A stretch of DNA of 64,000 nucleotides from DMER64 sp041654355 (GTDB lineage Bacteria; Bacteroidota; Bacteroidia; Bacteroidales; UBA932). The notes below the pieces were generated by a model, which did no database searches, had not been told where the DNA came from, and worked only from the letters and a program-made list of their open reading frames with translations. Positions 16,223 through 25,235 of this stretch are shown in pieces. How positions within the stretch are numbered: position 1 is the first letter of the stretch; every line of letters begins with the position of its first letter. Location of the stretch: positions 1 to 64,000 of the forward strand of contig JBAZDQ010000004.1 in NCBI GenBank assembly GCA_041654355.1, written 5' to 3'. The translations under genes and the position numbers were made by a program.

Positions 16223-18583
16223 ATGAAGCAACATATTACTGTTATAGGCATAGTATTAGAGATCTTTCTGGGATTGATGTTGCCGGCAACCGCGTTGCAT
16301 GCACAGACAACGCATACCCTGTCCGGAAAGGTTCTGGATTCGCATGAAGGAGAAATGCTTACGGGAGCCGTTGTCAGGGTATTGGATGGAAATAATACCT
16401 GGACATTGACAGATGCGCGTGGCTATTTTGTTTTGAACCTTCCTGAAGGCCCCGTGAAACTGGAAGTTTCCTATATCGGTTACGAAACACAGGTACACGA
16501 AATGATGCTTGACAGGAACAAGGACACCGTGTTCTTTCTGGCACCATTGTCCTATTACCTGGAAAGCGTTACCGTTTTTGCTGAAAGTGCCGGAACAAGA
16601 CTCCGCAGTGCAGAAATGAGCATAGAACGAATAGATGCAGAAGTCATCCGGCGGGTTCCCACGCTATTCGGAGAAGTGGACCTTTTAAAAGTAGTGCAGA
16701 TGTTACCCGGAGTACAGGCGGCCTCTGAAGGGAGCAGCGGGTTTCATGTCCGGGGAGGGAGTCCGGACCAGAACATGATCTTGTTTGATAATGCAACGTT
16801 GTACAATGTGTCCCATATGCTGGGCTTTTTCTCTATTTTCAATTCCGATGCCGTCAGTGATATGACCTTGTACAAAGGAGATATCCCGGCCCGTTTTGGC
16901 GGACGTCTGTCGTCCTTATTGGATGTAATACCGGCCGATGGAGCCGGGCGTTTTTCCGTTAACGGTGGTATTGGATTGATATCCAGTAAAATAGCCATAC
17001 AAGGCAGCATCGCTGGAGACAGGCTGACATACCTGGCGGCTGGAAGACGGACCTATGCGGATCTTTTTCTGCCTCTGGCAAAAAATGAATTGGTCAAAAA
17101 TGCTACCATACATTTTTATGATCTAAATGGCAGGGTGCGTTGGCGGATAAATGACAACAATTACGTTTACCTGACATTATACAACGGACGGGACAAGTTC
17201 GCGATTTCCGACATGGGTGTCAAATTCGGGAATTCGGTAGCGGCAATAAACTGGAACCATACGTTTTCCGATCGTTTTTTCATGAAACTGCATGCGACTT
17301 ATACCAATTATGATTACGACTTTAAAGGCAGCACCAACGAAATGAAAATGGAGTGGGTCTCCCGGATACAGGATGCCGGAATGCGTCTTGATTTCACGTA
17401 CATGCCTGCTGCCGGGCACCTTTTTGAATTTGGCTATACATCTAATTTTCAATGGTACCAGCCGGGTAAAGCTATAGGTATCGGAGAACTGGAAAGCGGG
17501 GTCCGGATAGAACAGGATATTACCATGTCCCGACGCCAGGGATTTGTTAATGTGTTGTTTTTTTCCAATGAGCACAAGCTGTTCAACAAAAGAATGGAAT
17601 TGCGTTACGGCTTACGGCTGAACCGGTTTGATAATGCAGGTCCTACAACTTTATACAGAGTGGATGAGAACTACAACCTTATTGAAGAAGAAGGGGTGGA
17701 TATTCCTTCGGGAGACTTTTTTCATCATGAATACGGTTTGGAACCGCGTTTGGGTATCTCTTACCTGGCGACTCCCAATATTGCAGTTAAAGCCTCTTAC
17801 GCACGCACACTCCAGTATGTTCATTTGCTTTCGTTTTCCTCAGCCGGGTCTCCTATGGAGATATGGATTCCGTCCAGTCCCTGTATAAAGCCGCAATCAT
17901 CGCATCAGGTTTCAGCGGGGGTTTTTGCCACCCTGTTCAGGAAAGATTATGAAGCTTCCGTAGAACTGTTTTATAAAGACCTGGACAATGTGCTGGATTT
18001 TAAAGATCACCCAAACTTGTTATTGTACGACAAAATAGAAACGGAATTGCGTTTTGGAACCGGGAAGAGTTACGGTGCCGAATTTCTTCTCAGAAGGAAC
18101 AAAGGGGCTCTGACGGGCTGGGTCAGTTATACCTGGTCCCGTTCTTTCCGGACCATTCCCGGTGTAAATAACGGGCAGAAATACCGTTCTCCCTCTGACC
18201 GCCCCCATAATATCAATGTAGTTCTGTTTTATGACATTTCGCCACGCCTAGAGGCTTCACTAAACTGGATCTATGCAACCGGTCAGCCCGTTACTTTGCC
18301 GGAAGGACGTTACTGGTTCTATAATGAACTGATTCCGGTATATACGGAAAGAAATTCTTACCGCATGTCAGATTATCACCGAATGGATGCTTCGTTGACC
18401 ATCAGGCTGGGAAACATGAACAGGCGGTGGAAGCATTCCCTGAATATTTCCGTGTACAACCTATACGGGAGAAAAAACCCGTGGGCGATCAATTTTCGCA
18501 TGAACCCTAAGGGGGAACAATACCTGGAAATGACATACCTGTTTAGTGTCGTTCCGTCCATAACCTGGAATTTCAGTTTTTAG
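16223..18583 (+). CDS. TonB-dependent outer-membrane receptor
   Basis: Energy-coupled importer in the outer membrane. The 786-residue protein has a signal peptide (1 to about 27), a carboxypeptidase-regulatory-like beta-sandwich (about 30-115), a plug domain (about 125-245, with LLKVVQMLPGVQ and GFHVRGGSPDQNMILFDNATLY), then a beta barrel with alternating aromatic strands ending in SITWNFSF. It is shorter than SusC-type receptors, and the next gene is DUF4249, not SusD. The ligand is unknown; this receptor-DUF4249 pairing is common in Bacteroidota. Confidence 0.9.
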   Translation: MKQHITVIGIVLEIFLGLMLPATALHAQTTHTLSGKVLDSHEGEMLTGAVVRVLDGNNTWTLTDARGYFVLNLPEGPVKLEVSYIGYETQVHEMMLDRNKDTVFFLAPLSYYLESVTVFAESAGTRLRSAEMSIERIDAEVIRRVPTLFGEVDLLKVVQMLPGVQAASEGSSGFHVRGGSPDQNMILFDNATLYNVSHMLGFFSIFNSDAVSDMTLYKGDIPARFGGRLSSLLDVIPADGAGRFSVNGGIGLISSKIAIQGSIAGDRLTYLAAGRRTYADLFLPLAKNELVKNATIHFYDLNGRVRWRINDNNYVYLTLYNGRDKFAISDMGVKFGNSVAAINWNHTFSDRFFMKLHATYTNYDYDFKGSTNEMKMEWVSRIQDAGMRLDFTYMPAAGHLFEFGYTSNFQWYQPGKAIGIGELESGVRIEQDITMSRRQGFVNVLFFSNEHKLFNKRMELRYGLRLNRFDNAGPTTLYRVDENYNLIEEEGVDIPSGDFFHHEYGLEPRLGISYLATPNIAVKASYARTLQYVHLLSFSSAGSPMEIWIPSSPCIKPQSSHQVSAGVFATLFRKDYEASVELFYKDLDNVLDFKDHPNLLLYDKIETELRFGTGKSYGAEFLLRRNKGALTGWVSYTWSRSFRTIPGVNNGQKYRSPSDRPHNINVVLFYDISPRLEASLNWIYATGQPVTLPEGRYWFYNELIPVYTERNSYRMSDYHRMDASLTIRLGNMNRRWKHSLNISVYNLYGRKNPWAINFRMNPKGEQYLEMTYLFSVVPSITWNFSF

Positions 18584-18587
18584 AAAA

Positions 18588-19481
18588 ATGAGACACATTA
18601 AGATCATACATACAGCTGTTATTCTTCTGGTCATCCTGGGTGGAGCAACAGGTTGTTCCGAGCCTATAGAGCTGAAAGGGGATGACATGGAATCCCGGTT
18701 GGTGATCACGGGAACGCTCTCCACCGAACCAGGATACCAGATCATTGAGATTTCTTCCACAGCCCCGTATTTTGGCACGGAATTGCCGGAAAACATAGAT
18801 GCTGCAAAGGTGGTGCTCAACGCGAAGGAATTAACCAGGGATGCCCCAGGGATCTATACCACGGGAGAAAATTTTGCAGCCGTCGAGGGAGAAACTTACA
18901 TGCTGGAAGTGTGGATAGATTACGACGGGGACGGGCAGCAGGAATATTACTCAGCCACTACGACGGTGCCTTATATTCACGTGTTGGAATCGTTGTCAGT
19001 GAGATCGCTGGTCCCGGGAGAGGTTGACGTTCCTTTTGTATTGCTGGCCGGATTCCAGGATACTCCCGGAGATGATTATTACGGGGCCGCCTTGTGGATC
19101 AATAACGAACTGTACAGCAACAGGATATTAAGGTATTACATCCATTCACTGAACGATTACTCCCAGGACGGATCGTACATTCGTTATCCCATACCGGAAT
19201 GGATCATTACTGAATCATTGGTGTGGGACAATGGAGAAACATATGATTTGTATTCCGGGGACGTACTAACTGTTGAATTGCAAACGCTCAGTCAAGAATA
19301 CTACCGGTTTTTACAGGAAGCCAAAATTGAGAAGAACCAGCATTTTCCACTTTTCTCCGGTCCCAGGGGAAATGTTACCGGAAACATATCAGGTGGCGCT
19401 TTGGGAATATTCGGCTCTTACGCGGTAAGCCGGAAATCGGTTATTCTTCCCAAATGCCCCGGTCTTCCGGAAAGACAGTAG
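18588..19481 (+). CDS. DUF4249 family lipoprotein
   Basis: The 297-residue protein has a signal peptide with a lipobox ending in ATGC (Cys23), so it is probably lipid-anchored, perhaps at the cell surface. After the Cys the pattern (SRLVITGTLSTEPG, then Asp/Gly/Tyr-rich beta segments and YDGDGQQEYYSATTTV) fits the DUF4249 family. It begins four bases after the TonB receptor and probably serves as its partner. Its 3' end overlaps the convergent thiamine pyrophosphokinase gene by 41 bases. The function of the family is not established. Confidence 0.8.
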   Translation: MRHIKIIHTAVILLVILGGATGCSEPIELKGDDMESRLVITGTLSTEPGYQIIEISSTAPYFGTELPENIDAAKVVLNAKELTRDAPGIYTTGENFAAVEGETYMLEVWIDYDGDGQQEYYSATTTVPYIHVLESLSVRSLVPGEVDVPFVLLAGFQDTPGDDYYGAALWINNELYSNRILRYYIHSLNDYSQDGSYIRYPIPEWIITESLVWDNGETYDLYSGDVLTVELQTLSQEYYRFLQEAKIEKNQHFPLFSGPRGNVTGNISGGALGIFGSYAVSRKSVILPKCPGLPERQ

Positions 19482-20121
19482 GATGTGTCATGTAGATCAA
19501 CAGGGGGCCGTTCCGGAAATGTACTTCCAGCCGGTTGGCGGTACAAATATTAAGAGTCGCTTTCCAAAAAGAGTCAAAAACCACGTTTTCTACGGAATAT
19601 TGCACCCCCTTGACTTGTAGTTTCAAGGCAGGGTCCAGTCCAAAAAAAGAAACGGGATTGTCTTTGATACAAGGTATGGAAAAACGCACAAACCCGTCTG
19701 CCTCAGGTGTTTTGTCAGTATAAGCCCAAAAAGTGCCGTAATCGGTAACCATTTGCACTTTATCCATCATTTGGGCATAATCTCCCAGCAGTGAAATATT
19801 TCCCAGCATATGGTCTTCCCTCAGCCCGGTAGCCCCCAGAATGGTGATATGGCGGATCCCTTTTTCATGACAGTATTGCACTGCCTTGGTAAGGTCGTTT
19901 GTGTTTTGGTCCGTATTTCTGACCAAACGGGATGCATACCTCTTTTTCATGGGATACGACAATGAATCCAGATCTCCCACGATGATATCAGGATCTCTGC
20001 TCCTGAGGTTATTTACGGCGCCATCGGTACAGACGAGCATCTTTGCCTGGTGTAATATCCGCAGGGGATACGGATGAAAAGGATAAGCTCCCTGTGCAAG
20101 TATGACTGCCCGGTCTGTCAT
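19441..20121 (-). CDS. Thiamine pyrophosphokinase
   Basis: Transfers pyrophosphate from ATP to thiamine, making the cofactor thiamine diphosphate. The 226-residue protein shows the family motifs TDGA (32-35), GDLDS (49-53) and the DQNTNDLTKA stretch (71-80), plus GATGLREDHMLGN. It is last in the minus-strand run alaS - LptF/G - fmt - this gene, one base after the fmt stop. The 3' end overlaps the DUF4249 gene on the other strand by 41 bases. Confidence 0.92.
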   Translation of the reverse strand: MTDRAVILAQGAYPFHPYPLRILHQAKMLVCTDGAVNNLRSRDPDIIVGDLDSLSYPMKKRYASRLVRNTDQNTNDLTKAVQYCHEKGIRHITILGATGLREDHMLGNISLLGDYAQMMDKVQMVTDYGTFWAYTDKTPEADGFVRFSIPCIKDNPVSFFGLDPALKLQVKGVQYSVENVVFDSFWKATLNICTANRLEVHFRNGPLLIYMTHPTVFPEDRGIWEE

Positions 20122-20122
20122 G

Positions 20123-21091
20123 CTATTGAAAAATTGCGTTATCTGAATTTCTGAATCCGGCCAGGAAAGCAGGTGTTTTCAAGTGTTTTTTTCCGGGGGT
20201 CTGTAATTCCAGTATATGTACAAAGCCTTTATTGCATGCTACTTTTAACGTTTTTTTCCCGTCTGTGACAATACTGCCGGGCTTTTCCCGGTGGGGCAAC
20301 CATTCTGCCCCGGCCCTGAATATTTTTACGTCCTGAACCACATCCCCGTTTTTAAGGGTAGCGTAGGCGGCGGGAACAGGACTTAGTCCGCGGACAAGAT
20401 TCGTTATACGGACAGGATCCAGAGACCAGTCGATCCGGCAGGTATCACGTGTAATTTTTGGTGCCGTTTTCAGATCGTTTTTGGAAACCAGCTGTTGAGG
20501 AGTGGCTTTCAGGGACCCGGTCCACAAACCATCTATTGTTGTGGCAATCAATGGTCCCCCGGCAGTCATCAGTTTGTCGTGCAGCGACCCCGCATCATCT
20601 TCCGGATCAATGGTGACAGGTTCCTGCAAAAGAATGGCCCCGGTATCCATGTGATCATCTATGAGGAAAGTAGTCAGCCCGGTTTCCTGTTCCCCGTTTA
20701 TCAAAACATGGTTAATGGGGGCGGCGCCCCTGTATTGCGGCAACAACGATGTATGCAGGTTAAAACAGCCGCAGGAAGGTATTTCCCAGACACAGCGAGG
20801 TAACATGCGGAAGGCCACAACCACGAAAACCGGGGCGTTCCATTGCCTGAGCGTTTCCAGAAAAACAGTGTCCTTCAAAGACTCCGGCTGCAGAACCGGG
20901 ATTCCAAGTTCTACAGCTGTGGTTTTTACTGCCGACGAACGGGCTGTCATGCCTCTTCCGGCAGGTTTGTCGGGAACGGTAACAACCCCTTTAATGAAAT
21001 ATCCCTGCCCGGCAAGCATGGAAAGAATCCCTGCTGCAAAGCCGGGTGTTCCCATAAATACGATTTCAGGTTTGTTTTTTACGTTTGTCAT
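20123..21091 (-). CDS. fmt: Methionyl-tRNA formyltransferase
   Basis: Formylates initiator Met-tRNA using 10-formyltetrahydrofolate. From the ATG at 21091 the protein has 322 residues; a TTG two codons upstream is possible but less likely. The catalytic triad is visible: N111 and H113 in FNLHTSLLPQYRGAAPIN, D149 in DDHMDTGAIL. A C-terminal OB-like domain follows. The start lies inside the end of the LptF/LptG gene (26-base overlap). Confidence 0.95.
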   Translation of the reverse strand: MTNVKNKPEIVFMGTPGFAAGILSMLAGQGYFIKGVVTVPDKPAGRGMTARSSAVKTTAVELGIPVLQPESLKDTVFLETLRQWNAPVFVVVAFRMLPRCVWEIPSCGCFNLHTSLLPQYRGAAPINHVLINGEQETGLTTFLIDDHMDTGAILLQEPVTIDPEDDAGSLHDKLMTAGGPLIATTIDGLWTGSLKATPQQLVSKNDLKTAPKITRDTCRIDWSLDPVRITNLVRGLSPVPAAYATLKNGDVVQDVKIFRAGAEWLPHREKPGSIVTDGKKTLKVACNKGFVHILELQTPGKKHLKTPAFLAGFRNSDNAIFQ

Positions 21092-22523
21092 GGCCAAAGG
21101 GTAGGTGTTTTTTGATCTTTTTCAAAAAAACAAGATACGCATCTTTATTGAATAATGCCGAGTCTGTGGTGGCCTTGTAGGTGAGAAAAACGCCAATGGG
21201 TAACAATACCAACGCAGAGATCATGGTCCCCATGGCCGCCGAGACAGAACCGTCTGTAGCCAGTTTTTTCCCCGAAATGTCAATAACATAATAAACAACA
21301 AAGAATAACATTGACACGATTACGGGAGTGCCCAGCCCGCCTTTACGGATAATGGCGCCCAGCGGGGCGCCTATGAAAAAGAAGATGAAACAGGCGAAAG
21401 CAACGGTAAATTTCCGGTACCATTCCACTCTTGTCCTTCTCAGCGGCAGGTGTATCTGGAATTCTTCCACCACAAAAGCATCCACCTGGTTGGACAATTG
21501 GTCTGTCTTTCCGAGAGCTCTGTTCATAAGATCTGTAAAATGCGGATGGTTTTCCAGGGAAGGGAGCGTGTCAAGGGGAAAATATCCTTTGTATTCCTGT
21601 TTGTTGGCAGTGTCCAGTTGGCGCGCGTAGGTAAGTCCTCCGGTAATGAGCATACGCTTGAGGAACTGGCTGTGTGCAATGGAATACAGTGAATCCAGTG
21701 AATCCCTTCTGTGTGCCAGGCTGCTGAGGCCCTGGGCCATCACATCATTCCCAAACCTGTCTCCGTCCCGGCGCTGGAAGGCGTAATTTGTCAATTCAAT
21801 GATAATATCCTGTCTTTCAAATTTAATGCGTTGCATGGCAAAAGACGTATCTGCCGAGGACTGCCGGTCTCCTTCTTCGTAGGACTCACCGCTGTATAGG
21901 GTAAAAATGATATTTCTCTTATCCTCGGTAAGTCTCAACGCTCCGGAATCGGCCAGGGTCACGCTGGTGTTTCCCCTGCGGGAACTGTGGTTGTATACCA
22001 TCACATCGTACAGCATATCGGTTTTTTCGTCCCTTTCCTCTACCCGAAGACTGTAATTGTCAATGCCGTTATAGAAAATCCCCGTAGGGATGCGTATTTC
22101 CTCTTTTGTCCGGGAAATATCATCCCGCAATGCAAAAATGTTTTTGTAAGCCAGCGGCATCAGGTTGTTGGCTGCAAAAAAAGCTCCGATTGAAATAAAA
22201 AACGAAAGAATAATCAGGGGGCGCATAATGCGCTGTAAGGGAATGCCGGCCGCTTTCATGGCCAGCAATTCGTTGAATTCCCCCAGGTTGCCCATGGTCA
22301 TAATTGAGGCCAGCAGGGTAGCCAGGGGAAGTGCCATGGGGATGACGGTGCATGTCCCCCAGAAAAGAAATTCCAGGATCACTTTTAATCCGAGTCCTTT
22401 TCCAACCAGTTCATCAATGTATACCCACAGAAACTGCAATATAAGCACGAAAAGTACTATGAAAATTGTCAGAAACAGGGGGCCCAGGAAAGAACGGACC
22501 AGAAATCGGTCAAAAATTTTCAC
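21066..22523 (-). CDS. LptF/LptG family permease with extended periplasmic region
   Basis: Second predicted LPS-exporter membrane subunit. The protein is 485 residues, larger than the paralogue at 10340-11455 because of a longer periplasmic segment between the N-terminal helices (about 14-130) and the C-terminal ones (from about 375, FTVAFACFIFFFIGAPLGAIIRKGG, a family hallmark). The start codon is GTG; no in-frame ATG is close. It sits 13 bases after alaS and overlaps fmt. Confidence 0.88.
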   Translation of the reverse strand: MKIFDRFLVRSFLGPLFLTIFIVLFVLILQFLWVYIDELVGKGLGLKVILEFLFWGTCTVIPMALPLATLLASIMTMGNLGEFNELLAMKAAGIPLQRIMRPLIILSFFISIGAFFAANNLMPLAYKNIFALRDDISRTKEEIRIPTGIFYNGIDNYSLRVEERDEKTDMLYDVMVYNHSSRRGNTSVTLADSGALRLTEDKRNIIFTLYSGESYEEGDRQSSADTSFAMQRIKFERQDIIIELTNYAFQRRDGDRFGNDVMAQGLSSLAHRRDSLDSLYSIAHSQFLKRMLITGGLTYARQLDTANKQEYKGYFPLDTLPSLENHPHFTDLMNRALGKTDQLSNQVDAFVVEEFQIHLPLRRTRVEWYRKFTVAFACFIFFFIGAPLGAIIRKGGLGTPVIVSMLFFVVYYVIDISGKKLATDGSVSAAMGTMISALVLLPIGVFLTYKATTDSALFNKDAYLVFLKKIKKHLPFGHDKRKKQT

Positions 22524-22536
22524 CGTCTTTTATTAT

Positions 22537-25152
22537 TTAAAGGTTCTTCAATGCATCGGCAATGGTGTCCAGTGCAGCTTGCAGTCCTTCCGGATCCTTG
22601 CCTCCCGCAGTAGCGTAAAAGTCCTGTCCTCCTCCTCCTCCACGGATATGGGTGGAAGCCTTACGAATGATTTCCGAGGCATTCCATCCGGCTTTGACCA
22701 GGTCATCAGATATGAGCAGGGTCAGGTTGGCCTTGCCGTTATGTTCATAGGCAGCGGCAAAGGCCATATTGCCGGAAGTCGCGTTCCGGAAGGAAAAAGC
22801 CAGGTCTTTTATTAGTTCGGGCATGTACACGCCCCGAAGTGATACAAATTGAATGCCGTTCAAACCGATCCTTTGTTCCCAGAGTGATTCCCGGAGTGCT
22901 GCAGCCCTTTCCCGTATGTTTTGTTCCATGGCTTTCCTGAGATCGTCGTTCTCCCGGACCAGTTTTTTGAGAGACGTGATTACATCCGGATTGTCATTCA
23001 TCATATTGCGTACACCGGACAGGATGGTTTCCAGTTCTTCCATTTTCCTTTCCACGGCAAGGCCCGTAATGGCTTCAATCCTGCGAACGCCTGCAGCAAT
23101 GGCGCTTTCGTTCACAATTTTGAACATACCGATATTTCCGGTGGCCATTGTGTGAGTTCCGCCGCATAATTCAATGGAATCTCCAAAACGGATCACGCGC
23201 ACCTTTTCGCCGTATTTTTCTCCGAATAAAGCCATGGCCCCCATCTGACGAGCTTCTTCCAGGGGAATGTCTTTTAGGGTTTCCCGGGAAATGTTGCTGC
23301 GGATCAGGCTGTTGACCAGACGTTCGGTTTTTTTTATCTCATCGGGTTCAAGGCGTACATAATGGGAAAAGTCAAAACGGAGTCCGTCCGGGGAGACGTG
23401 AGAACCTTTCTGTTCAATGTGTGGCCCCAGAATTTTTCTGAGAGCATAGTGCAACAAATGTGTTGCGGTATGGTTGTTGGCTATTGCCTGTCTGCGTTCT
23501 TCATCAACTACGGCATAAAATTCTGTTTCGGGATTTTCCGGAATTTTTGAGGTTATATGAAGGATCAGGTTATTCTCTTTGACAGTGTCCGTTATGCGAA
23601 CCTTTTCCCCCTGGGTATTTTCCAGGAACCCGGAATCTCCGGTCTGTCCCCCGCTTTCCGCATAAAACGGGGTTTGGTCAAGTACTACCTGGTAGTATTC
23701 CCTGTTTTTTGATTTTACCTTCCGGTACCTGGTAATTCTTGCGTATGCCCTTGTGGTTTCATAACCAAGGAAAACCGGCTGAACGATAGGTCTTAATTCT
23801 ATCCAATCACCTTCTTTGGCCTGCGTGGCTTGCCGGGCACGATCCTTTTGGGCCTGCAATTCTTCTTCAAATTCTGATGTATTTACCGTAATCCCTTTTT
23901 CCCTGGCCATCAAAATGGTCAAGTCCAGGGGAAATCCATACGTGTCGTACAGCAAAAAGGCATCCTTGCCGCTGAATTCCTTAAGGGTTTCGTCTCGCGT
24001 GAAATATTCAAACAAACGTATACCTTTCTCAAGAGCTCGCAGGAACGCTTCTTCTTCCTGGCGAATGATGTTCTGTATGATCTCTTTTTGTTTTTCCAGC
24101 TCGGGGAATGCCTGTCCCATCTCCCGGATAAGGGCGGGGACCAGGTCACACAGAAAAGGTTTGTCAAATCCCAGGAAAGTATAACCGTAACGTACGGCCC
24201 TGCGAAGAATGCGCCGGATAACATACCCGGCTTTCACGTTGGAAGGAAGCTGACCATCCGCAATGGAAAAACAAATGGCTCTCAAATGATCGGCAACAAC
24301 CCGCATAGCGACATCTGTGTTTGTGTCCCGGCCGTATTCTTTTCCGCACAATTTGCCGGTGGCTCCTATCAGGTTTTGGAACAGGTCTGTATCGTAGGTA
24401 CTGAATTTTCCCTGGATGGCTACGCACAAACGTTCCAGTCCCATTCCGGTATCCACATGCTTCTGCGGGAGCATTACCAGTTTGCCGTCTGCTTTCCGGT
24501 TGTATTGTATAAATACCAGATTCCATACTTCCACCACCAAAGGATGTCCCGTGTTGACCAGGGAAGCTCCCGGGATGACGGCACGGTCTCCAGGAGGCCG
24601 CAGGTCAATATGTATTTCACTGCAAGGACCACATGGTCCTGTATCACCCATTTCCCAGAAATTGTCCTTTTTGTTTCCGGCAATAATCCGCTCTTCCGGC
24701 AAAAAACGACTCCAAATGGCACGGGATTCTTCATCGGCGGCAATGTCGTCGTCCGGGGCACCTTCAAATACCGTGGCATAAAGGCGGTCCGCATCCAGCT
24801 TGAAAACGTCATGCAACAATTCCCAGGCCCAGGAAATCGCTTCCTCTTTAAAATAATCGCCAAAACTCCAGTTGCCCAGCATTTCAAACATGGTATGGTG
24901 GTAAGTATCGTGTCCCACTTCTTCCAAATCGTTATGCTTCCCACTCACTCTCAAACATTTTTGGGTGTCGGCGACACGTTTGTACAGAGCGGGTTCATTG
25001 CCCAGGAACCAGTCTTTAAACTGGTTCATGCCGGCATTGGTAAACATCAGCGTGGGGTCGTTTTTAATTACCATGGGAGCCGAGGGCACGATGGTATGTC
25101 CTTTCTTTTCAAAAAAATCCAGAAATGTTTTCCTTATATCGCCAGAGGTCAT
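22537..25152 (-). CDS. alaS: Alanyl-tRNA synthetase
   Basis: Charges tRNA-Ala and edits mischarged Ser/Gly. The 871-residue protein is full length. Visible parts: the class II core with ending GDTGPCGPCSEIH and DTGMGLERL, the editing domain with HTATHLLH and CGGTH zinc motif, and a C-terminal domain with the GGGGGQDFYATAGG glycine-rich signature. It is first of a four-gene minus-strand operon with the LPS-export permease, fmt and thiamine pyrophosphokinase. Confidence 0.97.
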   Translation of the reverse strand: MTSGDIRKTFLDFFEKKGHTIVPSAPMVIKNDPTLMFTNAGMNQFKDWFLGNEPALYKRVADTQKCLRVSGKHNDLEEVGHDTYHHTMFEMLGNWSFGDYFKEEAISWAWELLHDVFKLDADRLYATVFEGAPDDDIAADEESRAIWSRFLPEERIIAGNKKDNFWEMGDTGPCGPCSEIHIDLRPPGDRAVIPGASLVNTGHPLVVEVWNLVFIQYNRKADGKLVMLPQKHVDTGMGLERLCVAIQGKFSTYDTDLFQNLIGATGKLCGKEYGRDTNTDVAMRVVADHLRAICFSIADGQLPSNVKAGYVIRRILRRAVRYGYTFLGFDKPFLCDLVPALIREMGQAFPELEKQKEIIQNIIRQEEEAFLRALEKGIRLFEYFTRDETLKEFSGKDAFLLYDTYGFPLDLTILMAREKGITVNTSEFEEELQAQKDRARQATQAKEGDWIELRPIVQPVFLGYETTRAYARITRYRKVKSKNREYYQVVLDQTPFYAESGGQTGDSGFLENTQGEKVRITDTVKENNLILHITSKIPENPETEFYAVVDEERRQAIANNHTATHLLHYALRKILGPHIEQKGSHVSPDGLRFDFSHYVRLEPDEIKKTERLVNSLIRSNISRETLKDIPLEEARQMGAMALFGEKYGEKVRVIRFGDSIELCGGTHTMATGNIGMFKIVNESAIAAGVRRIEAITGLAVERKMEELETILSGVRNMMNDNPDVITSLKKLVRENDDLRKAMEQNIRERAAALRESLWEQRIGLNGIQFVSLRGVYMPELIKDLAFSFRNATSGNMAFAAAYEHNGKANLTLLISDDLVKAGWNASEIIRKASTHIRGGGGGQDFYATAGGKDPEGLQAALDTIADALKNL

Positions 25153-25171
25153 TTTCTATAATATTATCGGG

Positions 25172-25179
25172 CAAATATA
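25172..25179 (-). promoter_or_regulatory. alaS promoter, -7 box TATATTTG
   Basis: Exact TAnnTTTG match on the minus strand, 19 bases before the alaS ATG. It is divergent from the M23 promoter box at 25201-25208. The left edges of the two boxes are 29 bp apart here, wider than at the other divergent pairs. Confidence 0.7.
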
Positions 25180-25200
25180 CCGCTTTTTACTAAAATTACT

Positions 25201-25208
25201 TATCTTTG
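25201..25208 (+). promoter_or_regulatory. Promoter of the first M23 peptidase gene, -7 box TATCTTTG
   Basis: Exact TAnnTTTG match, 27 bases before the ATG at 25236. It could drive the 13-kb same-strand run that follows. A perfect inverted repeat covers the predicted transcription start. Confidence 0.7.
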
Positions 25209-25223
25209 CACGTTAATAACGTG
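25209..25223. repeat. Inverted repeat at the predicted start of transcription
   Basis: CACGTTA-A-TAACGTG, a perfect 7-bp repeat around one base, directly abuts the -7 box of the M23 promoter and covers the predicted +1. The position and symmetry suit an operator for a dimeric regulator or a 5'-end hairpin. The MerR gene at 27174 in the same run is one candidate regulator, without direct evidence. Confidence 0.5.
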
Positions 25224-25235
25224 TTAACAAACTTA

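Noticed and set aside
19441..25152. Thiamine riboswitch controlling the thiamine pyrophosphokinase gene
   Set aside because: The gene starts one base after fmt and the operon leader before alaS is only about 15-20 bases, so there is no room for a riboswitch.
24088..25161. 357-codon open frame on the plus strand opposite alaS
   Set aside because: It is fully antisense to a conserved, full-length alanyl-tRNA synthetase, its translation shows no family features, and it covers the alaS promoter-proximal region; it is a shadow of codon bias.
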